Part shown: positions 56,576-64,000 of the stretch, in pieces
Numbering within the stretch: the first letter of the stretch is position 1
How the letters are laid out: each line of letters starts with the position of its first letter
Origin: Streptomyces sp. SLBN-31
GTDB taxonomy: Bacteria > Actinomycetota > Actinomycetes > Streptomycetales > Streptomycetaceae
Direction: 5' to 3'
Assembly: GCF_006715395.1 (NCBI RefSeq)
Contig: NZ_VFNC01000002.1
Span: 2,666,001 to 2,730,000 of the forward strand
DNA: 64,000 bases
The notes under the pieces: generated by a model
Seen by the model: the letters and a program-made list of their open reading frames with translations, nothing else
Database searches by the model: none
Told to the model about the DNA's origin: nothing
Translations under genes and position numbers: made by a program

Positions 56576-57217
56576 TTACGCGGACGGCGAACTGACGGGC
56601 CGTAGTCCTTCTAGGAGCGTGTCCACGATCTGCTCCGACAGGCCCTCGGAGAGGTCGGGCTCCGTCGCGGCCTGCGGGCGCATGACGGTGCGCACCAGCA
56701 TCGGGGCGACGAACAGGTCGTGCAGCAGGTCGATGTCGACGTCCTCGCGGAGTTCGCCGCTCTGCTGTCCGCGGCGCAGGATCTCGATCTGCATCCGGCG
56801 CCGCGGCGCGACGACGGAGGCGTGGTAGGCGGCCCAGACCTTGGGGCTGCTCTTCATCTGGGCGAACACGTTGTGCAGCAGCGCCGAGCTGCGGGTCATG
56901 ACACCGCGCTGACGCAGCGGCTCCAGCAGGGCCACCAGGTCGTCGCGCATGGAGGTGCCGGGCAGTTCGGGGTCCGGCGGCTCGGCGGCGCGTACGACGT
57001 CGACGAAGAGTTCCTCCTTGCCGCTCCAGCGGCGGTAGATGGTGGCCTTGCCGACGCCGGCCGTGCGGGCGATGCGCTCGATGGAGAGGTCGGCGAGCGG
57101 CACGCCGTCCTCCAGGAGCTTGAGCACGCCCTCTATGACGGCGCGTTCGACCGCCTCGCTGCGGGGGCGCCCCCGTGCGGGTGCCCCGGAAGCGGCTGGG
57201 CTGTCGGCAAGGCTCAC
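56576..57217 (-). CDS. TetR-family transcriptional regulator of the adjacent EmrB-type exporter
   Basis: The 213-residue protein has the helix-turn-helix LSIERIARTAGVGKATIYRRWSGKEELFVDVV (about residues 45-75) after the basic GAPARGRPRSEAVERAV. The C-terminal domain is the TetR_C_11-like type common beside MFS drug exporters. GTG 57217 follows GAGGAAGGG. It lies downstream of the 14-helix exporter gene on the same strand (63 bases), so both are probably co-transcribed and the protein likely acts on the palindrome at 58891-58913. Confidence 0.9.
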   Translation of the reverse strand: MSLADSPAASGAPARGRPRSEAVERAVIEGVLKLLEDGVPLADLSIERIARTAGVGKATIYRRWSGKEELFVDVVRAAEPPDPELPGTSMRDDLVALLEPLRQRGVMTRSSALLHNVFAQMKSSPKVWAAYHASVVAPRRRMQIEILRRGQQSGELREDVDIDLLHDLFVAPMLVRTVMRPQAATEPDLSEGLSEQIVDTLLEGLRPVSSPSA

Positions 57218-57280
57218 TTCTGCGTCCCTTCCTCGTACTGGAGCGATTCTCCCCGCTGCCACCCGGTGTCGCGGAAGGTG

Positions 57281-58870
57281 TTATTCCGCCGCCGACACCA
57301 ACTGCTGCTCCTCTTCGCCCTCCTGGCGGGCCGGCGGCTTGCCGGGCAGGAACAGGAAGACCACCACCGCGCCGAGCAGGGCGACGACCGTGCCGCACAG
57401 GGCGGTGATGTGCATGGCGTGCAGGAAGGCGTCGTTGGCCGGGCCGACGAGACCCTTGCCGCGCGGGCCGAGCTTGGCGGCGACGCCGAGCGTGGCCTCG
57501 ATGGACTCGCCGGCCGCGTCCCTGAGGCCGGCCGGCAGGAGGGAGAGCTTGCCCTCGATGCCGTTGCGGTACGCCGTCGACAGCACCGAGCCGAGGACGG
57601 CGATGCCGAGGGCGCCGCCGACCTGGCGGAAGGTGTTGCTCAGCGCGGACGCGGAGCCGGCCTTCTCGCGCGGCAGGGCCTGCATGATGACGACGGACGT
57701 CGGCGTCATGACGTGCGCCATGCCGGTGCCCATGAGGAAGAACACGACCTCCAGGACCCAGATCGGGGTGTCCGCCTCGAACCCGGCGAACGCGGCCAGC
57801 ATGCCCGCGAGCAGCACCAGGCCGCCCCCGGTCGTGGCCTTGTGGCCGAACCGGTCGACGACGAGCCGGGCCCGCGGCGCGAAGATCATCTGCGCGGCGG
57901 CCAGCGGCAGCATCAGCAGACCGGACTGCAGCGGCGAGTACCCGCGCACGCTCTGGGTGTAGAAGACCGAGAAGAAGGTCACGCCCATCAGCGCGAAGAA
58001 GACCAGCGCGATGGCGGCCATGGCGGCCGAGAACACCTTGTTCTTGAAGTAGGACACGTCCAGGGACGGGTGGTCGCTGCGCTTTTCGAACACCACGAAC
58101 GCGGCGAGGACCAGGACACCGGCGCCGATGGTGGCCAGCACCTGCGGGTCGGTGAAGTCGGCGAGCTCGCCGCCCTTGATGATGCCGTAGACGAGCAGGA
58201 CGAGGCCGACGACGGACAGCACCACGCCGACCGGGTCGACGCGGCCGGGCCTCGGGTCGCGGGAGTCGGGGACCAGCCAGACCATCAGCGCGAGGGCGAG
58301 GAGCACGATCGGCACGTTGATCAGGAAGACCGAGCCCCACCAGAAGTGGTCCAGGAGCACGCCGCCGGTGATCGGGCCGATGGCGATGGCGAGGCCGACA
58401 CCGCCGGCCCAGATGCCGATGGCCTTGGGCTGCTCCTCGCGCTCGAAGACGTTCATCAGGACGGCGAGGGTGGCCGGCATGACGAACGCGGCACCCAGCG
58501 CCATCAGCGCGCGGTAGGCGATGAGCTGCCCGGGTGAGCCGGACTCGGCGGCCAGGGCGGAGCCGATACCGAACACGACGAGCCCGCCGAGCAGCACCTT
58601 CTTGCGGCCGACCCGGTCGCCGATGAGCCCCGCGGTGAACAGCAGGCCGGCGAAGACGAGGGTGTAGGCGTTGATCGCCCACTCCAGCTCGCTCTGCGTG
58701 GCGCCGAGGCCGGTGGGGGCCGGAGTGGAGATGGTCTTGATGGCGACGTTCAGGATGGAGTTGTCCAGAACGACGATCAGCAGGCTCAGCATCAGCACGC
58801 CGAGGATCGCCCAGCGGCGCCGGTGCACCGCTTCGGGTATGCGAGGAGCTGGGACGGCAGGAGTGGTCAT
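57281..58870 (-). CDS. MFS multidrug exporter, DHA2 (EmrB/QacA, 14 helices)
   Basis: The 529-residue protein has 14 predicted transmembrane helices. Visible signatures are [23 protein letters not shown] (motif D1 of DHA2 transporters), [15 protein letters not shown] (motif A), [36 protein letters not shown] (motif C). It exports hydrophobic drugs using proton motive force. The ATG at 58870 has no clear ribosome binding site; TACGGT lies six bases upstream, so it may be leaderless. It is followed by its probable TetR regulator. Confidence 0.93.
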   Translation of the reverse strand: MTTPAVPAPRIPEAVHRRRWAILGVLMLSLLIVVLDNSILNVAIKTISTPAPTGLGATQSELEWAINAYTLVFAGLLFTAGLIGDRVGRKKVLLGGLVVFGIGSALAAESGSPGQLIAYRALMALGAAFVMPATLAVLMNVFEREEQPKAIGIWAGGVGLAIAIGPITGGVLLDHFWWGSVFLINVPIVLLALALMVWLVPDSRDPRPGRVDPVGVVLSVVGLVLLVYGIIKGGELADFTDPQVLATIGAGVLVLAAFVVFEKRSDHPSLDVSYFKNKVFSAAMAAIALVFFALMGVTFFSVFYTQSVRGYSPLQSGLLMLPLAAAQMIFAPRARLVVDRFGHKATTGGGLVLLAGMLAAFAGFEADTPIWVLEVVFFLMGTGMAHVMTPTSVVIMQALPREKAGSASALSNTFRQVGGALGIAVLGSVLSTAYRNGIEGKLSLLPAGLRDAAGESIEATLGVAAKLGPRGKGLVGPANDAFLHAMHITALCGTVVALLGAVVVFLFLPGKPPARQEGEEEQQLVSAAE

Positions 58871-58890
58871 GTCCCTACCGTAAGCAATTC

Positions 58891-58913
58891 CGATACGAGA
58901 CGGTGCCGTATCG
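58891..58913. promoter_or_regulatory. Inverted repeat upstream of the DHA2 exporter
   Basis: CGATACG (58891-58897) and CGTATCG (58907-58913) with a nine-base spacer. It starts 20 bases before the exporter start codon and overlaps the expected promoter, consistent with a TetR operator. Confidence 0.62.
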
Positions 58914-59051
58914 AAAATGTTTTTACCCAGCCCTTACCCATCTTTGTCACGTGACGCAGGTCCTCTTGGCCGGGCCCGGCACGAGGTGCCACCATGGGGG
59001 TGATCCGGGGACGCCGTCAGGGCGCCTCGAGATGACGAAGGAGCCGTTGCC

Positions 59052-59927
59052 ATGACGCAGCTTTCGGCTGCCCAGACTGCGCAGCACACCCCCTCCGACG
59101 GCAGCAAGGCGCTGTACGGGGGGAAGGGCACCCGCCGCATCACGGTCCGCGACATCGCCCTCGCCAAGGAGCGGGGCGAGAAGTGGCCCATGCTCACCGC
59201 GTACGACGCGATGACCGCGTCCGTCTTCGACGAGGCCGGCATCCCGGTGCTCCTCGTCGGCGACTCGGCGGGCAACTGTCACCTCGGGTACGAGACGACC
59301 GTGCCCGTCACCATGGACGAGATGACCATGCTGTCGGCCGCCGTGGTGCGCGGCACCCGGCGCGCCCTGATCGTGGGCGACCTGCCCTTCGGCTCCTACC
59401 AGGAGGGCCCGGTGCAGGCGCTGCGCTCGGCGACCCGGCTGGTGAAGGACGCCGGGGTGGGCGCCGTGAAGCTGGAGGGCGGCGAGCGCTCGCACGAGCA
59501 GATCCGCCTGCTGGTGAAGTCCGGCATCCCGGTGATGGCCCACATCGGACTGACCCCGCAGTCGGTGAACGCGATGGGCTACCGCGTCCAGGGGCGCGGC
59601 GAGGAGGCGGCCCAGCAGCTGCTGCGGGACGCCAAGGCCGTACAGGACGCCGGCGCCTTCGCCGTGGTGCTGGAGCTGGTACCGGCGGAGCTGGCGGCCG
59701 AGGTCACGCGCGTGCTGCACATCCCGACCGTCGGCATCGGCGCGGGTCCGGAGACGGACGCGCAGGTGCTGGTGTGGACGGACATGCTGGGCCTGACCTC
59801 GGGCCGGGTGCCGAAGTTCGTCAAGAAGTACGCGAACCTGCGTGAGGTCATGGGCGACGCGGTGAAGGAGTTCGCGCAGGACGTGGTCGGCGGGGGCTTC
59901 CCGCTGGAGGAGCACAGCGTCCACTAG
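59052..59927 (+). CDS. panB: 3-methyl-2-oxobutanoate hydroxymethyltransferase (ketopantoate hydroxymethyltransferase)
   Basis: The 291-residue enzyme matches PanB: ITVRDIALAKERGEKWPMLTAYDAMTAS, LLVGDSAGNCHLGYETTVPVTMDEM (metal-binding Asp), GAVKLEGGERSHEQIRLLVKSGIPVMAHIGLTPQS and VGIGAGPETDAQVLV. It transfers a hydroxymethyl group from methylene-tetrahydrofolate to 2-oxoisovalerate, the first committed step of pantothenate and CoA synthesis. The N-terminal 25 residues are an actinobacterial extension. The ATG at 59052 follows AAGGAGCCGTTGCC. No other pan gene is adjacent. Confidence 0.96.
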   Translation: MTQLSAAQTAQHTPSDGSKALYGGKGTRRITVRDIALAKERGEKWPMLTAYDAMTASVFDEAGIPVLLVGDSAGNCHLGYETTVPVTMDEMTMLSAAVVRGTRRALIVGDLPFGSYQEGPVQALRSATRLVKDAGVGAVKLEGGERSHEQIRLLVKSGIPVMAHIGLTPQSVNAMGYRVQGRGEEAAQQLLRDAKAVQDAGAFAVVLELVPAELAAEVTRVLHIPTVGIGAGPETDAQVLVWTDMLGLTSGRVPKFVKKYANLREVMGDAVKEFAQDVVGGGFPLEEHSVH

Positions 59928-59942
59928 AGCCACTGTGGCACC

Positions 59943-59985
59943 AAAGCAGCCCGCCGATCTTCCCCCGTCGGCGGGCTGCTGCTTT
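59943..59985 (+). terminator. Terminator after panB
   Basis: AGCAGCCCGCCGA (59945-59957) pairs perfectly with TCGGCGGGCTGCT (59968-59980), and flanking AA/TT bases can extend it. It starts about 16 bases after the stop. Confidence 0.83.
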
Positions 59986-60010
59986 GTGGCTGCTTTGTGG
60001 GGGTGCGCGT

Positions 60011-60080
60011 CCCTGGGGGCTGCGCCCCCAGACCCCCCTTCGGCCCTTCGGGCCTCGTCCTCAAACGCCGGACGCGCTGG
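60011..60080 (+). repeat. 70-bp double-hairpin repeat, copy 2 (after panB)
   Basis: Second copy of the element at 53739-53808, 65 of 70 positions identical, same orientation. It lies after the panB terminator and before the ABC exporter gene. Confidence 0.85.
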
Positions 60081-60088
60081 ATTTGCCG

Positions 60089-60142
60089 CTGTCGGTGGTC
60101 TGTCGGTCCCTGTCGGTGGGCTGTCGGTGGTTTGTCGGTGGG
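60089..60142 (+). repeat. Five tandem (C/T)TGTCGGT units at about 11-bp spacing
   Basis: Units start at 60089, 60100, 60110, 60121 and 60132, giving spacings of 11, 10, 11 and 11 bases, one helical turn each. The array ends about 20 bases before the ABC ATPase start codon. Confidence 0.7.
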
Positions 60143-60161
60143 GGCTGGAACCTTCGTTGTC

Positions 60162-61187
60162 ATGACGCGAATCGACAAGAACTCCAGCGGCGGCGGCAAC
60201 GCCGTCACCGTGCGGGGGATGGTCAAGCACTACGGCGAGACCAAGGCGCTGGACGGCGTCGACCTGGACGTGCGTGAGGGCACCGTGATGGGTGTGCTCG
60301 GGCCGAACGGGGCCGGCAAGACCACCCTCGTACGGATACTTTCCACGCTGCTCTCCCCCGACGCGGGCGAGGCTACCGTCGCCGGCTACGACGTCCTGCG
60401 CCAGCCCCGGCAGCTGCGCCGGGTGATCGGCCTCACCGGGCAGTACGCCTCGGTCGACGAGAAGCTGCCGGGCTGGGAGAACCTGTACATGATCGGGCGG
60501 CTGCTCGACCTGCCCCGCAAGGAGGCCCGCGCCCGCGCCGACGAGCTGCTGGAGCGGTTCTCGCTGACGGACGCCGCCAAGCGGCCCGCTAGCACCTACT
60601 CCGGCGGCATGCGGCGGCGGCTCGACCTCGCGGCCTCGATGATCGGGCGCCCCCAGGTGCTGTTCCTGGACGAGCCGACCACCGGTCTCGACCCGCGCAC
60701 CCGCAACGAGGTGTGGGACGAGGTCAAGGCCATGGTCGGCGACGGGGTGACCGTCCTGCTGACCACCCAGTACATGGAGGAGGCCGAGCAGCTCGCCTCC
60801 GAGCTGACCGTGGTCGACCGGGGCAAGGTCATCGCAGGCGGCGCCATCGACGAACTGAAGGCCAAGGTCGGAGGGCGCGCCCTGCGGGTGCGGCCCGCCG
60901 ATCCGCTGCAGCTGCGCCCGCTGGCCGCCGCCCTCGACGAGCTCGGCATCACCGGGCTCGCCGCCACCACGGTCGACGCCGAGAGCGGCGCGGTGCTCGT
61001 GCCGATCCTCAGCGACGAGCAGCTGACCGCCGTCGTCGCGGCCGTGACCGCCCGGGGCATCACCCTGTCCTCCATCACCACCGAACTGCCCAGCCTGGAC
61101 GAGGTGTTCCTGTCCCTCACCGGCCACCGTGCCAGTGCCCCGCAGGAAACCGTGCCCGCCGAGACCCGCGAGGAGGTCGCCGTATGA
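60162..61187 (+). CDS. ABC exporter ATPase (DrrA/daunorubicin-resistance type)
   Basis: The 341-residue ATPase has Walker A GPNGAGKTTLVRIL, the Q-loop TGQYASVDEKLPGWENLYMIGRLL, signature YSGGMRRRLDLAASM, Walker B VLFLDEPTTGLDPRTR and a switch-region H-loop replaced by LLTTQYMEEAEQL (Gln in place of His, usual for DrrA proteins). The C-terminal extension (about 215-341) is the DrrA regulatory part. It energises the overlapping permease. The ATG at 60162 lies 20 bases after an 11-bp repeat array; no strong ribosome binding site is visible. Confidence 0.94.
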   Translation: MTRIDKNSSGGGNAVTVRGMVKHYGETKALDGVDLDVREGTVMGVLGPNGAGKTTLVRILSTLLSPDAGEATVAGYDVLRQPRQLRRVIGLTGQYASVDEKLPGWENLYMIGRLLDLPRKEARARADELLERFSLTDAAKRPASTYSGGMRRRLDLAASMIGRPQVLFLDEPTTGLDPRTRNEVWDEVKAMVGDGVTVLLTTQYMEEAEQLASELTVVDRGKVIAGGAIDELKAKVGGRALRVRPADPLQLRPLAAALDELGITGLAATTVDAESGAVLVPILSDEQLTAVVAAVTARGITLSSITTELPSLDEVFLSLTGHRASAPQETVPAETREEVAV

Positions 61188-62011
61188 GCGCCGCCACCGC
61201 CACCGCCCCCGCTCCGGCCGCCGTGGCCGACGCCCGCATCACGCTGCGCGGCCACCTGCGCCACACCGGCGCCCTGATCCGCCGCAACCTGCTGTGGATC
61301 AAGCAGGACCCCGAGTCGATGTTCGACGCGCTGCTGATGCCCGTCGTCTTCACCCTGCTGTTCGTGTACGTCTTCGGCGGCTCCATCGGGCAGGCCCTGG
61401 GCGGCGGTCAGGACGGGTACGTGCAGTACGTCATCCCCGGCATGATCGCGATGATGAGCATGACCCTGTCCCAGGGCGTCGGCACCGGCTTCAGCCAGGA
61501 CTTCAACTCCGGTGTCATGGACCGCTTCCGGTCCCTGCCCATCGGCCGCGGCTCGGTGCTCTTCGCGAAGATCTCGGTGGAACTGGTGCGGATGCTGTTC
61601 GCGACCACCGTGCTGATGATCGTCGCCCTGCTCGTCGGGTTCGACATCCACCACTGGGCCGGACTGTTCGCCGCCGTCGGTCTGTCCGCGGTGTTCGCCT
61701 GCTCGATCATGTGGGTGTTCCTCACCCTGGGCGTGGTCCTGAAGAACGCGCAGTCCGTGCAGGCCATGGGCTTCCTGGTGCTGTTCCCGCTGCAGTTCGG
61801 CTCCTCGATCTTCGCGCCGACCCAGTCGATGCCGGGCTGGCTGCAGGCCTTCACCGACTACAACCCGCTGTCCACGCTCGCCGACGCGGCGCGTGGACTG
61901 ATGATCGGCGGACCGGTCGCGCACGACCTGTGGGTGACGCTGGGCTGGTCGGTGGCGATCACCGCGGTCGCGGCACCGTACGCGATCCACAAGTTCCGTA
62001 CCAAGAACTGA
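61184..62011 (+). CDS. ABC-2-type exporter permease (DrrB-like)
   Basis: The 275-residue protein has six transmembrane helices in the ABC-2 layout: LIRRNLLWIKQDPESMFDALLMPVVFTLLFVYVFGG, then GMIAMMSMTLSQGVGTGFSQDFNSGVMDRFRSLPI and FPLQFGSSIFAPTQSMPGWLQAFTDYNPLS. Its ATG overlaps the ATPase stop (ATGA), so the two are translationally coupled as a DrrAB-type drug exporter. The substrate is unknown; the family carries anthracyclines and other hydrophobic compounds. It ends 16 bases before the stop of the convergent regulator gene. Confidence 0.93.
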   Translation: MSAATATAPAPAAVADARITLRGHLRHTGALIRRNLLWIKQDPESMFDALLMPVVFTLLFVYVFGGSIGQALGGGQDGYVQYVIPGMIAMMSMTLSQGVGTGFSQDFNSGVMDRFRSLPIGRGSVLFAKISVELVRMLFATTVLMIVALLVGFDIHHWAGLFAAVGLSAVFACSIMWVFLTLGVVLKNAQSVQAMGFLVLFPLQFGSSIFAPTQSMPGWLQAFTDYNPLSTLADAARGLMIGGPVAHDLWVTLGWSVAITAVAAPYAIHKFRTKN

Positions 62012-62027
62012 CGTTCGTCCGGACGGT

Positions 62028-64000
62028 TCAGACCAGGGCGGTGGCCTCCACGAGGGAGAGGCCGCCGCCCTCGGCGTGTGCGGCCTCGTACGCCTCGTCG
62101 CCGAGCGCGGCGCGGGTGTGCCGCTCGGCCCGTTCGTACACCTCGCGCTCCAGCGACGTCGCCGCGTGGCGCGGCGGCAGGGACGCCTTCGCGGCACCGA
62201 GGACGCGGGCGCCGTCGCGGGCCCGGCGGCCGCCGTCGGTCTCGGCCAGGCCGATCGCGGCGAGGGCCAGGTAGAGCGGGTGCATGTGCGGGGCGATGGC
62301 CTTGGTCAGCGAGTCGGCGGCCCGCTCCAAGGTCTGCCGGGTCTTGGCCAGGGAGAGGTCGTAGTTGCCGTCGACCGCCTCCACCCAGGCCTCCGAGCCG
62401 AGGATGAAGGCGTCGAAGACCACGAAGTGGGCGACCTTGAACTCCTCGCGCAGCAGCCGCAGTTGCTCCCGCGCCTCGGCGACCCTGCCCGTCATGGCGA
62501 GGCGTCCGGCGAGGAACATCCGGGCGGCCGGCATCGCCTCGTTGCCGGCGCCGTCCCGGCTGGCGATCACCTCGCGCAGGATCCGCTCGCCCCGCTCGGC
62601 GTCGCCGGCCTCCAGCAGGGCGCTGCCCAGCCGGGCGCCGAGGGCGGCCCGGTGGGAGCGGACGCCGAGGCGCCGGGCGAGCTCGATCGCGGCCTCGTAG
62701 TCGGCGGCGGCCAGGCGGTACTCGCCGGTGCGCTCCAGGGACTCGCCGCGCGCGGACAGCGCCTCGGCGGTGCCCCACAGGTCACCGATCCGCCGGTAGA
62801 TCTCCAGCGACTCGTCGGCGTCGCGGGCCGCGTCGCCCGCCCAGTCGCTGCGGTTGGCCAGGAGGTTGGCCCGCATCTGCAGGGTGGCCGCGAGGTCCCA
62901 CTCCATGCCCGGGGTGGCCCGGCAGGTCTCCACGCAGGCGTCCAGGATGCCGGGCAGCATGTCCACGCTGCCGCTCAGCATCACGGCGTAGAACCAGAGC
63001 ATGCCCGGTGCCCGGCAGGTCTGCGGCAGGCCCGGCTGGTACACCTCGGTGATGACGCGCAGCTTCTCCTTCGCCGCCGGGGTGTCCCAGGCCTCCAACT
63101 CGGTGTCCATGCAGGCCAGATGGGCGAGGTGGACGCCGCGCCGGGCTTCGGTGAGGAGTTCGCCGGACCAGGGCGGCGGGGTCTCGGTGCAGCGCTGCCA
63201 GACCGGTTCGGCGCGCCGGACCGGGGTGGTGAAGGGGTCGGGGCCCAGGGCCATGACCTCGACGCACCAGTTGCGGGTCTCGATCCGCACGTCGCGCATC
63301 TGCCAGTACCAGGCGAGGGAGAGGATCAGGCACAGACCCTCCTGCTCGTCGCGTTCGTTGACGGCGTGCCGCAGGGCCGTGCGCAGGTTCTCGTACTCGC
63401 GTTCCAGCAGGGCGATGGCGTCGAGCTGACCGGGGCCGCGCAGCAACGGGTCGGTGGTGCGGGCGAGTTCGCGGAAGTACGTCAGGTGCGCGCGCTCGGT
63501 CTCGCGCCGCCGGCCCACCTCGTCGAGCCGCTCGCCGGCGTACTCGGCGACGGTCTCCAGCAGCCGGTAGCGCATGCCGCCCTCGCCCGAAGGGGCCGCC
63601 ACCACGAGGGACTTGTCGACCAGGGAGCCGAGCACGTCGAGGGCCCATGGGCCGCAGACGGCCTCGGCGGCGGCGAGGTCGCAGCCGCCGGCGAAGACGG
63701 ACAGCCGCCGCAGCACGTCCCGTTCCTCCTCGTCGAGCAGGTCCCAGGACCAGTCGACCACCGCGCGCAGCGTCTGCTGGCGGGGCAGGACGGTGCGGCT
63801 GCCGGAGGTGAGCAGCCGGAAGCGGTCGTCGAGCCGGTCGGCGATCTGCCGTGGCGTCAGCATCCGCAGCCGGGCGGCGGCGAGTTCGATGGCGAGCGGC
63901 AGGCCGTCGAGCCGTCGGCAGATCTCGGCGCAGGCCTCGGGGTCGTCCGCCACCCGGAACCCGGGACGCGCGGCGGCCCCCCGGTCGGCGAGCAGGCGCA
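62028..64000 (-). CDS. AfsR/LAL-like NTPase-TPR transcriptional regulator, C-terminal part (partial)
   Basis: The frame is open to the window end, so about 657 residues of the C-terminal part are present. They begin in the NB-ARC/STAND NTPase module (LDGLPLAIELAAARLRMLTPRQIADRLDDRFRLLTSG; VDWSWDLLDEEERDVLRRLSVFAGG is the winged-helix of that module). A long TPR-like helical region follows (EALSARGESLERTGEYRLAAADYEAAIELARRLG). AfsR/SARP-type regulators carry an N-terminal DNA-binding domain and this architecture; that part lies outside the window, so it could also be a LuxR-type LAL protein. It is convergent with the ABC exporter. Confidence 0.88.
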   Translation of the reverse strand, partial: RLLADRGAAARPGFRVADDPEACAEICRRLDGLPLAIELAAARLRMLTPRQIADRLDDRFRLLTSGSRTVLPRQQTLRAVVDWSWDLLDEEERDVLRRLSVFAGGCDLAAAEAVCGPWALDVLGSLVDKSLVVAAPSGEGGMRYRLLETVAEYAGERLDEVGRRRETERAHLTYFRELARTTDPLLRGPGQLDAIALLEREYENLRTALRHAVNERDEQEGLCLILSLAWYWQMRDVRIETRNWCVEVMALGPDPFTTPVRRAEPVWQRCTETPPPWSGELLTEARRGVHLAHLACMDTELEAWDTPAAKEKLRVITEVYQPGLPQTCRAPGMLWFYAVMLSGSVDMLPGILDACVETCRATPGMEWDLAATLQMRANLLANRSDWAGDAARDADESLEIYRRIGDLWGTAEALSARGESLERTGEYRLAAADYEAAIELARRLGVRSHRAALGARLGSALLEAGDAERGERILREVIASRDGAGNEAMPAARMFLAGRLAMTGRVAEAREQLRLLREEFKVAHFVVFDAFILGSEAWVEAVDGNYDLSLAKTRQTLERAADSLTKAIAPHMHPLYLALAAIGLAETDGGRRARDGARVLGAAKASLPPRHAATSLEREVYERAERHTRAALGDEAYEAAHAEGGGLSLVEATALV

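Noticed and set aside
1..64000. tRNA, rRNA, CRISPR array, integrase, attachment site or replication origin
   Set aside because: No cloverleaf-like sequence with CCA context, no regularly spaced repeats of CRISPR size, no recombinase gene and no DnaA-box cluster were recognised.

Overview
The window is a stretch of linear-type actinobacterial chromosome, almost certainly Streptomyces. Evidence: very high GC with strong third-position GC bias, GTG and TTG starts, starts without a ribosome binding site that lie 6-7 bases after a -10-like hexamer, and a gene set typical of the genus (eukaryotic-type glutamine synthetase GlnII, GlnE, a GlnA2-type synthetase, the malR/malEFG/aglA maltose system, flavohaemoglobin with NsrR, NadE, PanB). 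No tRNA, rRNA, CRISPR array, phage module or intact insertion sequence was seen.

Layout. 1-230 is the 3' end of glnII. 231-7013 holds a candidate leader peptide, a winged-helix regulator, an NAD-dependent epimerase, a two-component pair, a secreted DUF1996 protein, a small lipoprotein and a TPR protein. 7429-12080 holds a membrane protein with a sigma-factor-like N-terminus and a cassette of ferritin-like 'metal hydrolase', [2Fe-2S] reductase and TetR regulator. 12096-14113 holds a CHMI-like protein and a REC-GAF-PP2C phosphatase.

14184-30605 is a large starch/maltodextrin utilisation region. It has a 1792-residue secreted amylase-pullulanase fusion, a secreted alpha-amylase with two CBM20 starch-binding domains, a second secreted alpha-amylase, a cytosolic alpha-glucosidase (aglA), the ABC importer malE-malF-malG, and the divergent repressor malR. 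Similar CTTGC(A/T)G motifs lie in all three promoter regions, so polymer degradation outside the cell, import and intracellular hydrolysis probably form one MalR regulon.

30731-45747 holds a PAP2 membrane phosphatase, an amidohydrolase and APC permease divergent from a TetR gene, glnE, a VOC protein, a secreted phosphoesterase, a beta-propeller-like protein, an isolated RusA-like nuclease, glnA2, and the nitric-oxide module hmp/nsrR, whose two genes each carry a matching inverted repeat. 45906-51544 holds DUF3105, DUF305, a sedolisin protease, a His/Met-rich small membrane protein and a multicopper oxidase, suggesting copper handling. 51667-64000 holds nadE, two MFS exporters with strong palindromic operators, a membrane-anchored exonuclease/phosphatase-family protein, a MITE-like 176-bp palindromic element, panB, a DrrAB-type ABC exporter, and the C-terminal part of an AfsR/LAL-like NTPase-TPR regulator cut by the window end. 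A 70-bp double-hairpin repeat follows both nadE and panB.
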